A DNA stretch of 64,000 nt from Cylindrotheca closterium (GCA_933822405.4 CAKOGP040000335.1:124001-188000); one strand, 5' to 3'; positions 34,301 through 43,764 are shown, counted from the first letter of the stretch. A program made the numbers and translations. The notes: generated by a model not told the origin, from the sequence alone.

Positions 34301-37300
34301 GGAGGAAACAAACCTCCTACCCCAGGATCCAACACCGATACTGAGAATTGGAATTGAGACGATCACTAAAACTTCGTCTCCTTTCGATGGTCCTGCATGG
34401 CTCTACTGGTCTCATATTGGTTTGCCAGCAGAAGTGGGGCAACCTGAACATGATGTTCACACCAGCATGCCAATACGTGACGCGGAAAGCATAAATGATT
34501 TGAAGTGGCCAGAAATATTGGCTTCAAGTCCAAAGAGGGAGACGGTGACGAATTCAGAATCGGGATGGCGTTACTGGGCTTTATTAGAAAAGCCTGGGGA
34601 AAGTATGCATGGACTCTCCAATCTGAATGGAACAGGACCTCTGAGACATACGACGAGGAAACCATTAATCAAAGGGGAGCAGTCGAACGATGATTCGGTC
34701 TCAGTAGCCCAGAAGGGGGGAGAAGGCGCTCCCCTAGAAGAGCTTCTTCCATTGCCCATCAGTGGCCCACAGATCGAGGGCGCTCTGTGGTGCGAGGATT
34801 CTGTCGCAGTATTGCGGGCAGGTGAAGAAGATGCTTCACATGAAGAAAGTCTTCTCTTCTCTGTTAGCGAAGCACTAAACGAGAGGGATCAGTCCAACGA
34901 GGATTCGGTTCGAATAATGCAGAACGAAGAAGATCAGACTCGAGTCGGAGAAAGTCTCTCTCTAACAGCGAACAGTGCTCCTTTCGATACCAAAGCTGGA
35001 TGGATGTTTTGGTCTATGCTGGGTGAGGGATCTAGTCAAAATATAGTTGAAGAAAACAAGTCATTGTGGGATTCCGAAAGCACAATGGCTCCACATGAAC
35101 TTCAACTTGAGACAAAGAGGGCTGAGGATGCCGAACATGCAGACAAACCTGCATGGCTTCATTGGGCTCAACTTGATGACGTCAAAGCCTCAGAAGCAAA
35201 GTCACCGTTTCATTATTCCATCAGCAGATCTGAGGTGCAAGAAGTGCCATCTCCACCAAGTGTCGACCCTGCATGGATATACTGGTCTACAGCGAGAGAA
35301 GAGAAGACCCATAAAGCTGTAAAGGATAGCAGGCCATCATGGGAAGTTGACCGGACAACGGCCCCAGACGATGATCAACTTGACAAGAATCGAGCCACAG
35401 TGACGGCTGGGAATGAAGACAAGCCTGAATGGCTACAATGGGCACACCTTGATCAACCTCAAACCTCAGATCCCGAACCATCGGAGAGAGAATCTGTTCA
35501 GGTATCTGGACCGCAATCATTGAAGTCTCAACCGTTTGGTTCGACAGGGCCAATTATCAGTACTCCCGGATGGCTGTACTGGTCTAAGCTCGAGAAACAC
35601 CAAGCTAAAAAGGTTGTTGAAAGTAGAAGCTTGTCTTGGGACTTCTTAGTCGGGAACGCTCCTCAAGAGGTTCAGATACATAGACCAAGGACCGACGTGG
35701 TTGGGGAACAAACAAGCAAACCTGGCTGGCTCCATTGGGCCCAAATAGACCAACCGAAAGCTCCAGATTCCAAGTTACCACAGCACAACCCTGGTTCTGT
35801 GACCGAAGGAAAAGCAACAGGAGATGCCCCAAATGAAATGGCCTTGCGCGCTGACAATCCTGGATGGTTGTATTGGTCTACAATGGGACGGCAACATATT
35901 GAAAACAAGGACAAAACCCCCGAATGTTCGACGGGCATTCACGATTCAACGGTTCCTAACGAGGTTCATCTTCAGAAAAACATGGCACATGAGTCGGCAG
36001 AACGCAAATGGCTATTCTGGGCACAGATCGGCGCCGCAGGATCCAGATTATTGGATAGTAACGCTTTACAATCGGGTTTCATCGGAAACCCACATCGAGA
36101 AGAAATCTTATCTGAGTCAAAGCAGCAAGATACTAGCAAACGGTCAAACGTGGCAGCTCAAGTCGAAGATGTAGAAACCGACACAAGCAAGATAGTCACC
36201 AGAGGGATGAAAACAAGAAGCCAGGCAAATAAGCACAGTGATGCTGGAGAACCTCTGACGATAGGAAACTCTCGAGTTGCAAGAGACCTGCACACTTCGT
36301 ACAACCCTGTGATTCTGAAGATTGAAAGTCGTTCTGAGGAAGAAAGTGGCAACGGTGCGCAAGAGAACGAGAGAACACACGATGCATTTTCAGATTTGGA
36401 GCACGGCGAAATATTATCGACAAATGTTTCTTATTCAAGTGAAACAATGCAAAAAGAAGGCGGCCCAACAGATGGCAAGACATCACGCCACCAAGAGGAA
36501 GATCACGGGAGTAGTCACCCCCAGACTTCAAACGCTAAAACCGAAACAGATGTCAATGGCGACGAAGATCTTTCAAATCCAAGCCAATCAAATGTCGACG
36601 GAGAAAATGTAGGTGACCAAGTCGAAAACAACGCCTCCTCGTCCCTGAAGGAAGCTGTCAGTATCTTTAGAAGGATATCCGCTGAAAGTAGACACGCGAT
36701 TAATAGCTTGAGGGAAAAGCGAACACCGGGACCGCTTACTGATGAAAGCCATATTTTGCAAGATGCACAACGTCTATCCAAAGTCGCAAGTGATCTTGCT
36801 GGTGAAGTTCTCCGCAATGGCCATGCTTGGCTTCTTCCGACAACGAACGAGTCCTTTGGAAAGACAACAGATCTGACTTCTGTAAAAAATGAAAAGTCGT
36901 CTAAGAGTCGTGGGGGTATTGATGCAGATATTGGATTGCAAAGTGAACAATCTTCAACAGAGTTCTCTGTTGATTTGCTAAACAACTCAAAGCGGATGCT
37001 AAATGCAGTTGTTTCGAAACTTACTATCAACGTTTCCATCAATGAAAAGCAAGAACGGATATCATTGAATAGGGCCAAGACAGTACTGCCTGACAGTATC
37101 TTCAAATACGAAATCAGCGACAGATCACCGACAACGCTATCTTCAGTTGAATCAGTGCCAATAGAAGACAGCGCCAGAGACCTTGATAAAGCAGAATCAG
37201 AAAATGATATCGCTTTCTCGTGGGACCTAATGCCAACAAAGAGAGAAGTTCGAGTTGAGCAGCATCAGCTCGAACTGTCGGTGGACAACTCGATGGTGGG

Positions 37301-40300
37301 TTCGTCTTCTCGTGTCGACGGGGAAGTATCGCTCCCTATGCAAAAACCGAGAGCAGGCACAAAAACGAAAGCACTCGACAATGCAAGCAACCACGGAAGT
37401 GTTGATAGTGAAGTCTTGTCACCCATGATGTCGCCGAAAAGCCGGCGTTCCAAGAGACTTAGTCGAAACCTTGTCAAGTTGCAAAGTGATGAATTCGATA
37501 CTTTGAGTTGTCGGCTCGAATTAGAGCTTGACTCAGCCGACTCTAGTGTTGTCGGAGGGCCATCTAGTGTAACTGGGGTTAAGGGTTTTGACCAGATGAA
37601 CGATCCCGAAAGCCTTGGTCTTGCTCTTGTGTCATTTTCATCAATAGATTCCATTGAATTTTTGAATAAGATTCCACGTGCACCAAGGAAAGAAGAAGAA
37701 AGCCGCTCTCCACTTTTCTGGGGGGTATTGATCGCAAATTGGAAGCACTCTCAAATATGGAAATCTATGACAAGACGATCGCTGTCACTCGACGATGATT
37801 GGCTCGAGAGAGATAGTATGTTTGAAGAGTGTGGAGGTAGCACCAGCTCCTCTTCGACTATTCGGTTCCAATTTCGAAACAAACAGGTTAACTTTTCTAG
37901 TTCGGGGCGTAATAAGTTAAAGCCACCAGATCCTCAATTTGGAGAGGCATCGACGCTGATTTTGTCAGAGTATCTTTGTGATATTGGTGCACATCAGCTG
38001 GGTTTTGAAGATCAGAATGAAGAATATGTCATACGACATGCACTTGCTCAAAATGATGCTGCACCAACGGATATTAACAGTCTTCTCAAACTTGCGGAGT
38101 CGCACCTACAGAGCTTGGCGAAACTTTTGGGAGACATTGTTGCCTTCGCGTCTCTTGAAACGAGCAGGTCTCGAATCAAACACAGCATTGGTTTGAAGCG
38201 TTATACCGCAATCCGCAAGAAGGCTGATCGCAAGTATGGAGGGGATATTTCCCAGGTCAAAGACATCTTGCGTGCACAAGTTACTTTCCCTGATGAAACA
38301 TCTTTGATTTGCGGTCTACTTTGCCTCCATCGACGATGCAACAACACATCAGAGTCGAAAGAGATGCCTCAATTCGAAATTGTTCGACTGAAAAACTACT
38401 TCCGTACGATCGATGGAAGTGACCCGTCCTTGTCTCCGATGCCAACTGGATATCGACATGTTTTAATCAATATCCGAATCGCAGGGTTTTTGATTGCTGG
38501 TAAGTTACAAACCGTTATTGGGCCGTCTCGTGAATCCAATATCCCAACTTTTGTTTTTCTAGAATTGCAATTTCAGCTTGCACAAATATTTGAAATAATG
38601 GGAACAGACGGCTACCTTTTGCATTCAGAATTTTCTTCATCCTTTGGAGTCGGTAACTCTACTGTGGGTGGTTTGGAAGGAAAATCGTCTGGCAGAAGTA
38701 TTGACGTATTCGGTTTCGTAAATAACATTTTGCTAGTCGATCACATCAAAGATTCAAAGCAAACAGCGAAAGAGGAGCAGCAAATCAAAGTGCGACGTGT
38801 TGAAAAGAAAGGAGAGATTGGTGCAATCGCGGCTGCAGCTGCAAGGGAACGCAATGGAAACAATTTAATCTCCAAGCCGGAGACCGAGCAAAAGAAAGCC
38901 GATGAAGGCATTGGAGCTGCTGCAGCAGCTGCTGCAAAAAATACGGAACCAAAAGGTTCCAAAGCAAATGCTACTCAAGGAGGCATCGGTGCGTTAGCAG
39001 CTGCAGCTGCACAGGCACGCAATGGAGGAAGTCAGATGTCGACGAAGAAACAGGAGGAAAATAAACCGGTGGGAGGAATCGGAGCTGCAGCGGCTGTCGC
39101 AGCACGAAGATCGAAGATGAAGAATTTCAAAGCTATTTCGAAGGGAGGGGGCATTGCGGTCATCGCGGCTGCAGTCGCCGAGGAGCGAAATGAAGGAAAG
39201 GCATCCCCAAAATCGGAGCAAGATGGGCAGACAGTCGATGCAGGCATTGGAGCTGCGGCAGCCCGGAGCTCAAAAATGAATGATTTTGAAGCTAACTCAA
39301 AGGAAAGCGGGATTGGTGCTATGGCGACTGCGGTTGCTGGGGAGCACAATGGGGGAGAACTGACTAAGAAAAAGGAGGAAAAGAAACCGGTGGAAGGAAT
39401 CGGAGCTGCAGCGGCTGCAGCTGCGAGGGAACGCAATGGAAACAATTTAATCTCCAAGCCGGAGACCGAGCAAAAGAAAGCCGATGAAGGCATTGGAGCT
39501 GCTGCAGCAGCTGCTGCAAAAAATACGGAACCAAAAGGTTCCAAAGCAAATGCTGCTCAAGGAGGCATCGGTGCGTTAGCAGCTGCAGCTGCACAGGCAC
39601 GCAATGGAGGAAGTCAGATGTCGACGAAGAAACAGGAGGAAAATAAACCGGTGGGAGGAATCGGAGCTGCAGCGGCTGCCGCAGCACGAAGATCGAAGAT
39701 GAAGAATTTCAAAGCTATTTCGAAGGGAGGGGGCATTGCGGTCATCGCGGCTGCAGTCGCCGAGGAGCGAAATGGAAGAAATTCAACTCCAAAATCGGAG
39801 GAAGAAAGGGAGAAAGTCGATGTGGGCATTGGAGCTGCAGCAGCTGCAGCTGCTGCAGCCCGGAGTTCAAAAATGAATGGTTCTAATGCAATCATGGGCG
39901 GAGCAGGCATCGCCACTATTGCAGCTGCAGCAGCAAAGAATCGCGCGAGTTATGATGGTGCATCTGAATCCATTCTTGCAGAGAAGAACCTCTCACAAGC
40001 CAATGCTTCAACGTCGTTCAAAAATAGCAAAACCTCGGTGGTACTAAATTATGATACAGTGGCGGCAACCAAGACGCGCGAAATTGATCTCATCAAGGAA
40101 GCAATCGATGTCGGCATCGAAGAAGCTACTTCTAACCCGAGGAATCTTCCTGCGTTCTACTGTCTTTATCTCTTACTTCGGCGGCTGGAGGAGATCGATC
40201 CAGACTACTTCTCTATTCGACGAGACGGTAGTAGTGAATACAGGCCGTCAATGAGGAGTATAAAGACGATGCTTCTGACAAGATCTCTTGCAATCAGCAA

Positions 40301-41600
40301 CCAAGCTTCTTCGCTTGGAATGCTTGGATGGCTGGAGTACGGGTCAAGCAATGTTGTGGAAAGACAGTTAGGTCTTCCAATCGAAATGATGCAGAGATTG
40401 GCATTCGACTTTGCATCCAGTGGCGATTGGAAAAAAGCGAGTGATGTTCTCAGCTCTTGTGTGTTGCGATGCCAGGAACATTTGCCACTACACCACCCTA
40501 CAACCTTGTGCGCCATGATAGATCTGGCAGGGACCTATACGATGACTTCCATGCAGTCAGAAGCAAAGGCTATGATCAAAACAGTGTCCGACATTGTTGG
40601 CGAGTTCTTGGCCGAGTGCGAGGCTGCTTTTTTCGAAGACATGAGCAAGCTTTTTTCATTCGAACGTGATAGAGAACAGATTTTATTTTTCGAAAGGAAG
40701 ACAAATGCTGTTTCGCTTTTGACTACATTCGCAACAGATTTCAACTCCCTCTTGTTTCGTGACTTCCTCGGCATCATGGATCCCAATCATCATGTCACAC
40801 TTCTCAATCATTCGCTGGTTGCAAATTCCTTTGCTGTTCTGGCCAGCTGCCTGGCGGCTTCACAGAGCATTCCTACGACCGAAGCTGTGACGAGCGAGAG
40901 CAGCCTTCGCTATTGGTCATTAGCGTGTCTACATTATCAGCATTCATTGCGTGGATGGACGAAGCTCCACAGCCTGTCTCATCCAAACGCTACTTCTGCT
41001 GCCTTCTCTATTGCCCGCTGCTTGCGAGAGCTTGGCAAAATAGACGAGAGCATCTGTATTCTGGAGTCACTTCTTGAATGTTTGCAACATTCATCCGAAC
41101 GAGACGATTTTGGCGACAACGAACTGGACATTGAGCCAAAGGTGCTTGGATCTGTCTCTTTTTTGCCTTCAAAATCAGGTCTCCACAACGGGTCAGGAGT
41201 GTCTATTCCTGAATGTCGCAGAGAACAGACAATTGTCCTTTGCTTGTGGACATTGGCTGCATTTGTGGTCCAACGAAACCCGGATGAAGAAGCACGGGTG
41301 CACGCCCTCAAGTTATTGCACCAGGCTTCAGATATTCTTAGAAACCTACTTTACCATGCAGATGAGATGCACGGAAATACACAAAGGGTGTGTTTGGAGC
41401 TATACAACTGTGTGGAGGAGGAAGCTCGTGTGCTCTTCGAACCAGTACGTATGGCACAAATGCAAACGTCAGAATTCAAGGATCATGTAATGATGGCCCA
41501 TCAATCTTCTTTAACATCAATGCGACGCAAACGCTGGTTTCAACAGCAGTCCACAGCAAGCATATCGCAGCAGACGTATCCTGTCCACCAATTCATTTAA
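31371..41600 (+). CDS. Giant single-exon modular protein (about 3,409 aa), putative myristoylated RelA/SpoT-like-fold protein
   Basis: Not a family I recognise as a whole. One uninterrupted frame of 10.2 kb; first ATG at 31371. N-terminus MGNEPST fits the N-myristoylation consensus (Gly2, Ser6). Modules: basic/Ser region (1-300); acidic region with a repeated EEIEF motif (about 415-550) and a coiled-coil (650-700); ELDLFERYQSGEKLTADEM (about 795-815); twelve W-x-x-W-[S/A] modules (about 902-1550); a long charged stretch to about 2230; a region with RelA/SpoT-like nucleotidyltransferase features (about 2260-2410: KHSIGLKRYTAIRKK, SQVKDILRAQVTF, EIVRLKNYF, GYRHVLINIRI and FLELQFQL); Gly-Ile-Gly/poly-Ala repeats (2480-2870); and a helical, TPR-like C-terminus. 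I infer a membrane-peripheral scaffold or signalling protein. The RelA/SpoT call is fold-level and the domain may be inactive. Confidence 0.72.
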   Translation: MGNEPSTLSGTEDDLYQNNPTHPLHRKSTGKHLIDSDDDEADEHDHSRVSLRRRGASGSLKGSVFAAAATDGPSSSSFVDPVLSAAAAGAAARKAKQTRRMHSNPFRQHSKDVSNNEWRMSLQRLAKTAASTATNMAHVTAPMLADASSIVVESAKEFATDVHDEFTKPKYFEAEDGAESVIMFPYSPGRSLSGRSWYSPFAGHDPDLSPTTPNTGQSDSMGRVRLDLKVKNRVPLAPSLKPTPSTVTSEESVPTQQQEREPKSKSRRSVQIVHFPELAKLHSKAALQGDVKRALPEAISNDEVISAVQESKVSSTIDHRNGGKAISKSHEKSDERNEFRRSIDSGAVTATSQNSAILAGKPSKDSEDITFVALADAVKDDECKRAENPAIENTSPEMHDGARLEEKEEIEFATVNGANRNGDLDCTNDFPGEDITTEKNVGTKSKVSEEIEFNAAIEDFPVEDRTREKSVGTEFEESEEIEFTLARDDELKPAKDFASKKLDETAFTSINGAVRDINSNHAEDSANEGTIAKMLIGTTSEASGETAPIALSDTVKEDRLKHAEDSAAEDLTDEKKSSSEPGGQIYSHANQVVEESNRGESPSADDIKDLDIFDEFQQLVESAAKEGVFFSLDNEDSMAAMDFDGVNAEIERELEESSDSLEKELEALKSLEKVPEEPASIIQEEKLVEPAKLKILTTTETKSTDENAVFEMSFKTKRDDEDFSHIVREVPSNDSDVSHSEAKSPSKKNYYQDVSSPMRKSGVEQELRDLLARVENGEVVDEDRLSELDLFERYQSGEKLTADEMEDLGSILKSTQNLNRSNSTSIDEKSDHGEKSNLPSLFETSDNGDHKIINHHVGDGNKIPIGHRSESAYDANNHACENLRANETEKFMTATSSDTENSWLYWSVGRKGSESSQISTERLTSILSVADPEAIPDKGIEERFGWSTNEEVSHAYDGWRYWAHVGDDTGDDHQIELEETNLLPQDPTPILRIGIETITKTSSPFDGPAWLYWSHIGLPAEVGQPEHDVHTSMPIRDAESINDLKWPEILASSPKRETVTNSESGWRYWALLEKPGESMHGLSNLNGTGPLRHTTRKPLIKGEQSNDDSVSVAQKGGEGAPLEELLPLPISGPQIEGALWCEDSVAVLRAGEEDASHEESLLFSVSEALNERDQSNEDSVRIMQNEEDQTRVGESLSLTANSAPFDTKAGWMFWSMLGEGSSQNIVEENKSLWDSESTMAPHELQLETKRAEDAEHADKPAWLHWAQLDDVKASEAKSPFHYSISRSEVQEVPSPPSVDPAWIYWSTAREEKTHKAVKDSRPSWEVDRTTAPDDDQLDKNRATVTAGNEDKPEWLQWAHLDQPQTSDPEPSERESVQVSGPQSLKSQPFGSTGPIISTPGWLYWSKLEKHQAKKVVESRSLSWDFLVGNAPQEVQIHRPRTDVVGEQTSKPGWLHWAQIDQPKAPDSKLPQHNPGSVTEGKATGDAPNEMALRADNPGWLYWSTMGRQHIENKDKTPECSTGIHDSTVPNEVHLQKNMAHESAERKWLFWAQIGAAGSRLLDSNALQSGFIGNPHREEILSESKQQDTSKRSNVAAQVEDVETDTSKIVTRGMKTRSQANKHSDAGEPLTIGNSRVARDLHTSYNPVILKIESRSEEESGNGAQENERTHDAFSDLEHGEILSTNVSYSSETMQKEGGPTDGKTSRHQEEDHGSSHPQTSNAKTETDVNGDEDLSNPSQSNVDGENVGDQVENNASSSLKEAVSIFRRISAESRHAINSLREKRTPGPLTDESHILQDAQRLSKVASDLAGEVLRNGHAWLLPTTNESFGKTTDLTSVKNEKSSKSRGGIDADIGLQSEQSSTEFSVDLLNNSKRMLNAVVSKLTINVSINEKQERISLNRAKTVLPDSIFKYEISDRSPTTLSSVESVPIEDSARDLDKAESENDIAFSWDLMPTKREVRVEQHQLELSVDNSMVGSSSRVDGEVSLPMQKPRAGTKTKALDNASNHGSVDSEVLSPMMSPKSRRSKRLSRNLVKLQSDEFDTLSCRLELELDSADSSVVGGPSSVTGVKGFDQMNDPESLGLALVSFSSIDSIEFLNKIPRAPRKEEESRSPLFWGVLIANWKHSQIWKSMTRRSLSLDDDWLERDSMFEECGGSTSSSSTIRFQFRNKQVNFSSSGRNKLKPPDPQFGEASTLILSEYLCDIGAHQLGFEDQNEEYVIRHALAQNDAAPTDINSLLKLAESHLQSLAKLLGDIVAFASLETSRSRIKHSIGLKRYTAIRKKADRKYGGDISQVKDILRAQVTFPDETSLICGLLCLHRRCNNTSESKEMPQFEIVRLKNYFRTIDGSDPSLSPMPTGYRHVLINIRIAGFLIAGKLQTVIGPSRESNIPTFVFLELQFQLAQIFEIMGTDGYLLHSEFSSSFGVGNSTVGGLEGKSSGRSIDVFGFVNNILLVDHIKDSKQTAKEEQQIKVRRVEKKGEIGAIAAAAARERNGNNLISKPETEQKKADEGIGAAAAAAAKNTEPKGSKANATQGGIGALAAAAAQARNGGSQMSTKKQEENKPVGGIGAAAAVAARRSKMKNFKAISKGGGIAVIAAAVAEERNEGKASPKSEQDGQTVDAGIGAAAARSSKMNDFEANSKESGIGAMATAVAGEHNGGELTKKKEEKKPVEGIGAAAAAAARERNGNNLISKPETEQKKADEGIGAAAAAAAKNTEPKGSKANAAQGGIGALAAAAAQARNGGSQMSTKKQEENKPVGGIGAAAAAAARRSKMKNFKAISKGGGIAVIAAAVAEERNGRNSTPKSEEEREKVDVGIGAAAAAAAAARSSKMNGSNAIMGGAGIATIAAAAAKNRASYDGASESILAEKNLSQANASTSFKNSKTSVVLNYDTVAATKTREIDLIKEAIDVGIEEATSNPRNLPAFYCLYLLLRRLEEIDPDYFSIRRDGSSEYRPSMRSIKTMLLTRSLAISNQASSLGMLGWLEYGSSNVVERQLGLPIEMMQRLAFDFASSGDWKKASDVLSSCVLRCQEHLPLHHPTTLCAMIDLAGTYTMTSMQSEAKAMIKTVSDIVGEFLAECEAAFFEDMSKLFSFERDREQILFFERKTNAVSLLTTFATDFNSLLFRDFLGIMDPNHHVTLLNHSLVANSFAVLASCLAASQSIPTTEAVTSESSLRYWSLACLHYQHSLRGWTKLHSLSHPNATSAAFSIARCLRELGKIDESICILESLLECLQHSSERDDFGDNELDIEPKVLGSVSFLPSKSGLHNGSGVSIPECRREQTIVLCLWTLAAFVVQRNPDEEARVHALKLLHQASDILRNLLYHADEMHGNTQRVCLELYNCVEEEARVLFEPVRMAQMQTSEFKDHVMMAHQSSLTSMRRKRWFQQQSTASISQQTYPVHQFI
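34074..36030 (+). repeat. Twelve W-x-x-W-[S/A] protein modules, strictly alternating
   Basis: Coding repeat inside the giant protein. In order the cores read WLYWS, WRYWA, WLYWS, WRYWA, WMFWS, WLHWA, WIYWS, WLQWA, WLYWS, WLHWA, WLYWS, WLFWA. Unit starts are about 118-166 bp apart, except one interval of about 440 bp between units 4 and 5. Position 5 alternates Ser and Ala without exception, so the real unit is a dimer of about 100 residues. Linkers are acidic and poorly conserved. Confidence 0.85.
38831..39192 (+). repeat. 362-bp direct repeat, copy A (Ala-rich segment of giant gene)
   Basis: Encodes AAAARERNGNN through the GGIGALAAAAAQARNGG and GGGIAVIAAAVAEERN blocks. Nearly identical to 39413-39774, exactly 582 bp (194 codons) away. 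I count three mismatches in 362 positions. The offset is a multiple of three, so frame is kept. Confidence 0.9.
39413..39774 (+). repeat. 362-bp direct repeat, copy B
   Basis: Second copy of 38831-39192. The intervening unit (39193-39412) is a diverged version of the same Ala-rich module, so the duplication reused an older tandem array. Confidence 0.9.
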
Positions 41601-43764
41601 AAGAATTGGTGAAACTAAAATAGAAATAGACTTGTACTCTTTTTCTCCCTTGTACTGTATCTCGAGAGATCCGTCATCGAGCGGTCGTGTATTTACCTGC
41701 TCTTTCTATGATTGTAATACTGTTTGTCCGTAAATACCAGTTGGAATCTATGTAAGGTAGTTGTAGGCAGGAGACAGGATGAACGAAACCCAAGCTTCGT
41801 TCACAAATACACGGCCAAGTTTAAAAAAATGGTAATCGTGGGCCAACATCTTCCCACATTTTTTAGAGATAGTATTAATAAAATACACGTGTATTTTTTA
41901 CATCAATAGGTGTAGTGTACGTTGTATTCTAGTTTACGTGCTATTAATATTTTAAAAAAAAAGAAATAAAATATTTTACATATGCAATGAAAATGATGCA
42001 TTTTATATTGGGTCCAACTCGTCCAAGAAAGATTTAGCTCTCTCCCTCCAACAATAATAAACATCATCACAAATGAAGAAACCTTTACCACCGCACCTTC
42101 CTCATTCTTATTTCATCGGCCGCCTTAGAACATGAGTCACGAAGATACGCCTCGCGAGCACTCTTTTCCTCCTTGCAAAGTGACATCGCAAATGACCGCA
42201 CTGTGGGCATTTGCACCGAAGAAGGCGCTGATGCTTTCTTGAGAGACCATTAGACTTCCAACTGTGACTTTCAACTATTGCTTCCTTTTCGTCAACTTGG
42301 AAGAAGACCAAGACCAAGAAGATTGAAAGCAAGCAACGACTGAATCCTAATGATATGGACGTACTTGCTTTCAGTTGGAGGTGGATGTCCACTTTTTCGT
42401 ACGCTGATCATGATTTCTTTCGGGCAAATATCCCGGAAAATCAGATTCGGCTTTGTCTAGAACATGACATTGATGACCTCAAGAAACAAGCCATCAAGCA
42501 AACTTAGATTCAAAACTGGAACCTGGAGTTGGCTTGAAGCTCGCGCTCTTTTCTCCTGTGTATCCACATTTCAGCGTCATGCACTCACTGTGGCTTTCGC
42601 TTTTGCAGGCGAACTCTTTTCTGATTTTGTCGAGTCTTGCAAAGGAAATGGGCGTGGGTTACCCTCAGAATTGATGCCAAACAAGGATGGGATAATTTCA
42701 GCTCTGAGTAATTCGCCCACTCGTAGCTTCAAGATGACGTCTATTCGGGAGACCACCAACGCTCCTCGGTCAAAGCATCCATGGCTAACACTCCAGAAAA
42801 GGTGTCCTATGATATAACTACCAATCGTCTTCAATTTGCGTGCATGCAACTCTGGACGAGAGCGAAATAATCGAAATGGATTCTTTTTTGGTTCTTCTTT
42901 TTATGCTGAATGTGTCGGCTGTACCAACGTTGCAGTGTCTGACGCGAATTCCTAGTATACGGGGGGTGGAAGTGCCTGTCGCCTAGTTCTTCGGATTGAC
43001 GAGGCAAACCGGTATCTTGCGAGTATCATTATCGAGCGGTAATGCATTTGCCGGCTAGTTTTCTTAACGACGAGTGCTGTAGCATACTGTAGTCGTGCGT
43101 AAATACCATTTTGAATTTTGTTCTGCCCACTCACAGATCGATCTAGGCCAATGTTCAATTATCAACACGCTTCGTTCAACATAGAATTCTCTTCGGTAGT
43201 AAGCAAGGTCCTTTTGAATTTCCCAATGAACGACACGAGGATTTGGGCCGAGCGGGATCAATTTCAGCAAAGCTTGCATTGGCAACTTTTGAAAACTTCA
43301 ACACCCCAGGGTTCCATGAATCAGTGAGTCTGGATGGAACTCTCCCTTGTCTCAAGCAGAGCGCCATCTACCGGTACCTTTCTACATTTTTTTCTTTGTG
43401 ACGACAGGTACTGTACTAAAATAGAAATGAAAATAGACTTGTACTCTTCTCACTTTTTCCAATCTGATTTCGCGCCGGACGCCCCCCCCCCCCGTACTGT
43501 AGTCCGTCAGACACTCATTCGCCCAACGGTGCCCAAGAACGGTGGAAAACCCATAATATTGACAGTTGAATTATTGACATCCAACGAAGGAGGAAAGAGT
43601 GGCGACGCAAAAGCCTCATTGCAATCGCAAGTATTCTAGACAGGAGCTGCAGGCACTGTTTACTGCGGTAGTGCTAGCACTGGGGATTGAGTGCTGATTG
43701 AAATTCCTTGGTGGTGGTTCATAACAAAAGCAACACGAATAGCATTGGTTTCTATTTTCCTAGA
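41601..43764. other. Gene-poor 2.2-kb stretch with relic reading frames
   Basis: No intact gene. Coding-looking fragments on the plus strand change frame repeatedly: about 42262-42507 (contains DMDVLAFSWRWMSTFSYADH), 42464-42817, about 42770-42870 (MANTPEKVSYDITTNRLQF) and 43151-43327. None matches a family I know. A 12-C homopolymer lies at 43482-43493, an AT-rich tract at 41870-42000, and two related tail-like segments occur near 41615-41755 and 43027-43116/43417-43460. Confidence 0.5.
41880..41897. repeat. Perfect 18-bp palindrome with CACGTG core
   Basis: AAAATACACGTGTATTTT reads the same on both strands and sits in the AT-rich tract downstream of the giant gene. It could be a bHLH/bZIP (G-box/E-box) site or part of a hairpin; context gives no decision. 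Confidence 0.6.

Noticed and set aside
36515..37105. 196-codon minus-strand frame within the giant gene
   Set aside because: Ser/Leu-rich shadow without family features; the plus frame continues unbroken on both sides.
38741..39916. Minus-strand Ala-rich frames over the Ala repeat
   Set aside because: GCN/GCA-type repeats read as Ala or Ser/Cys-rich peptides on both strands; the array sits inside the 10-kb plus frame.
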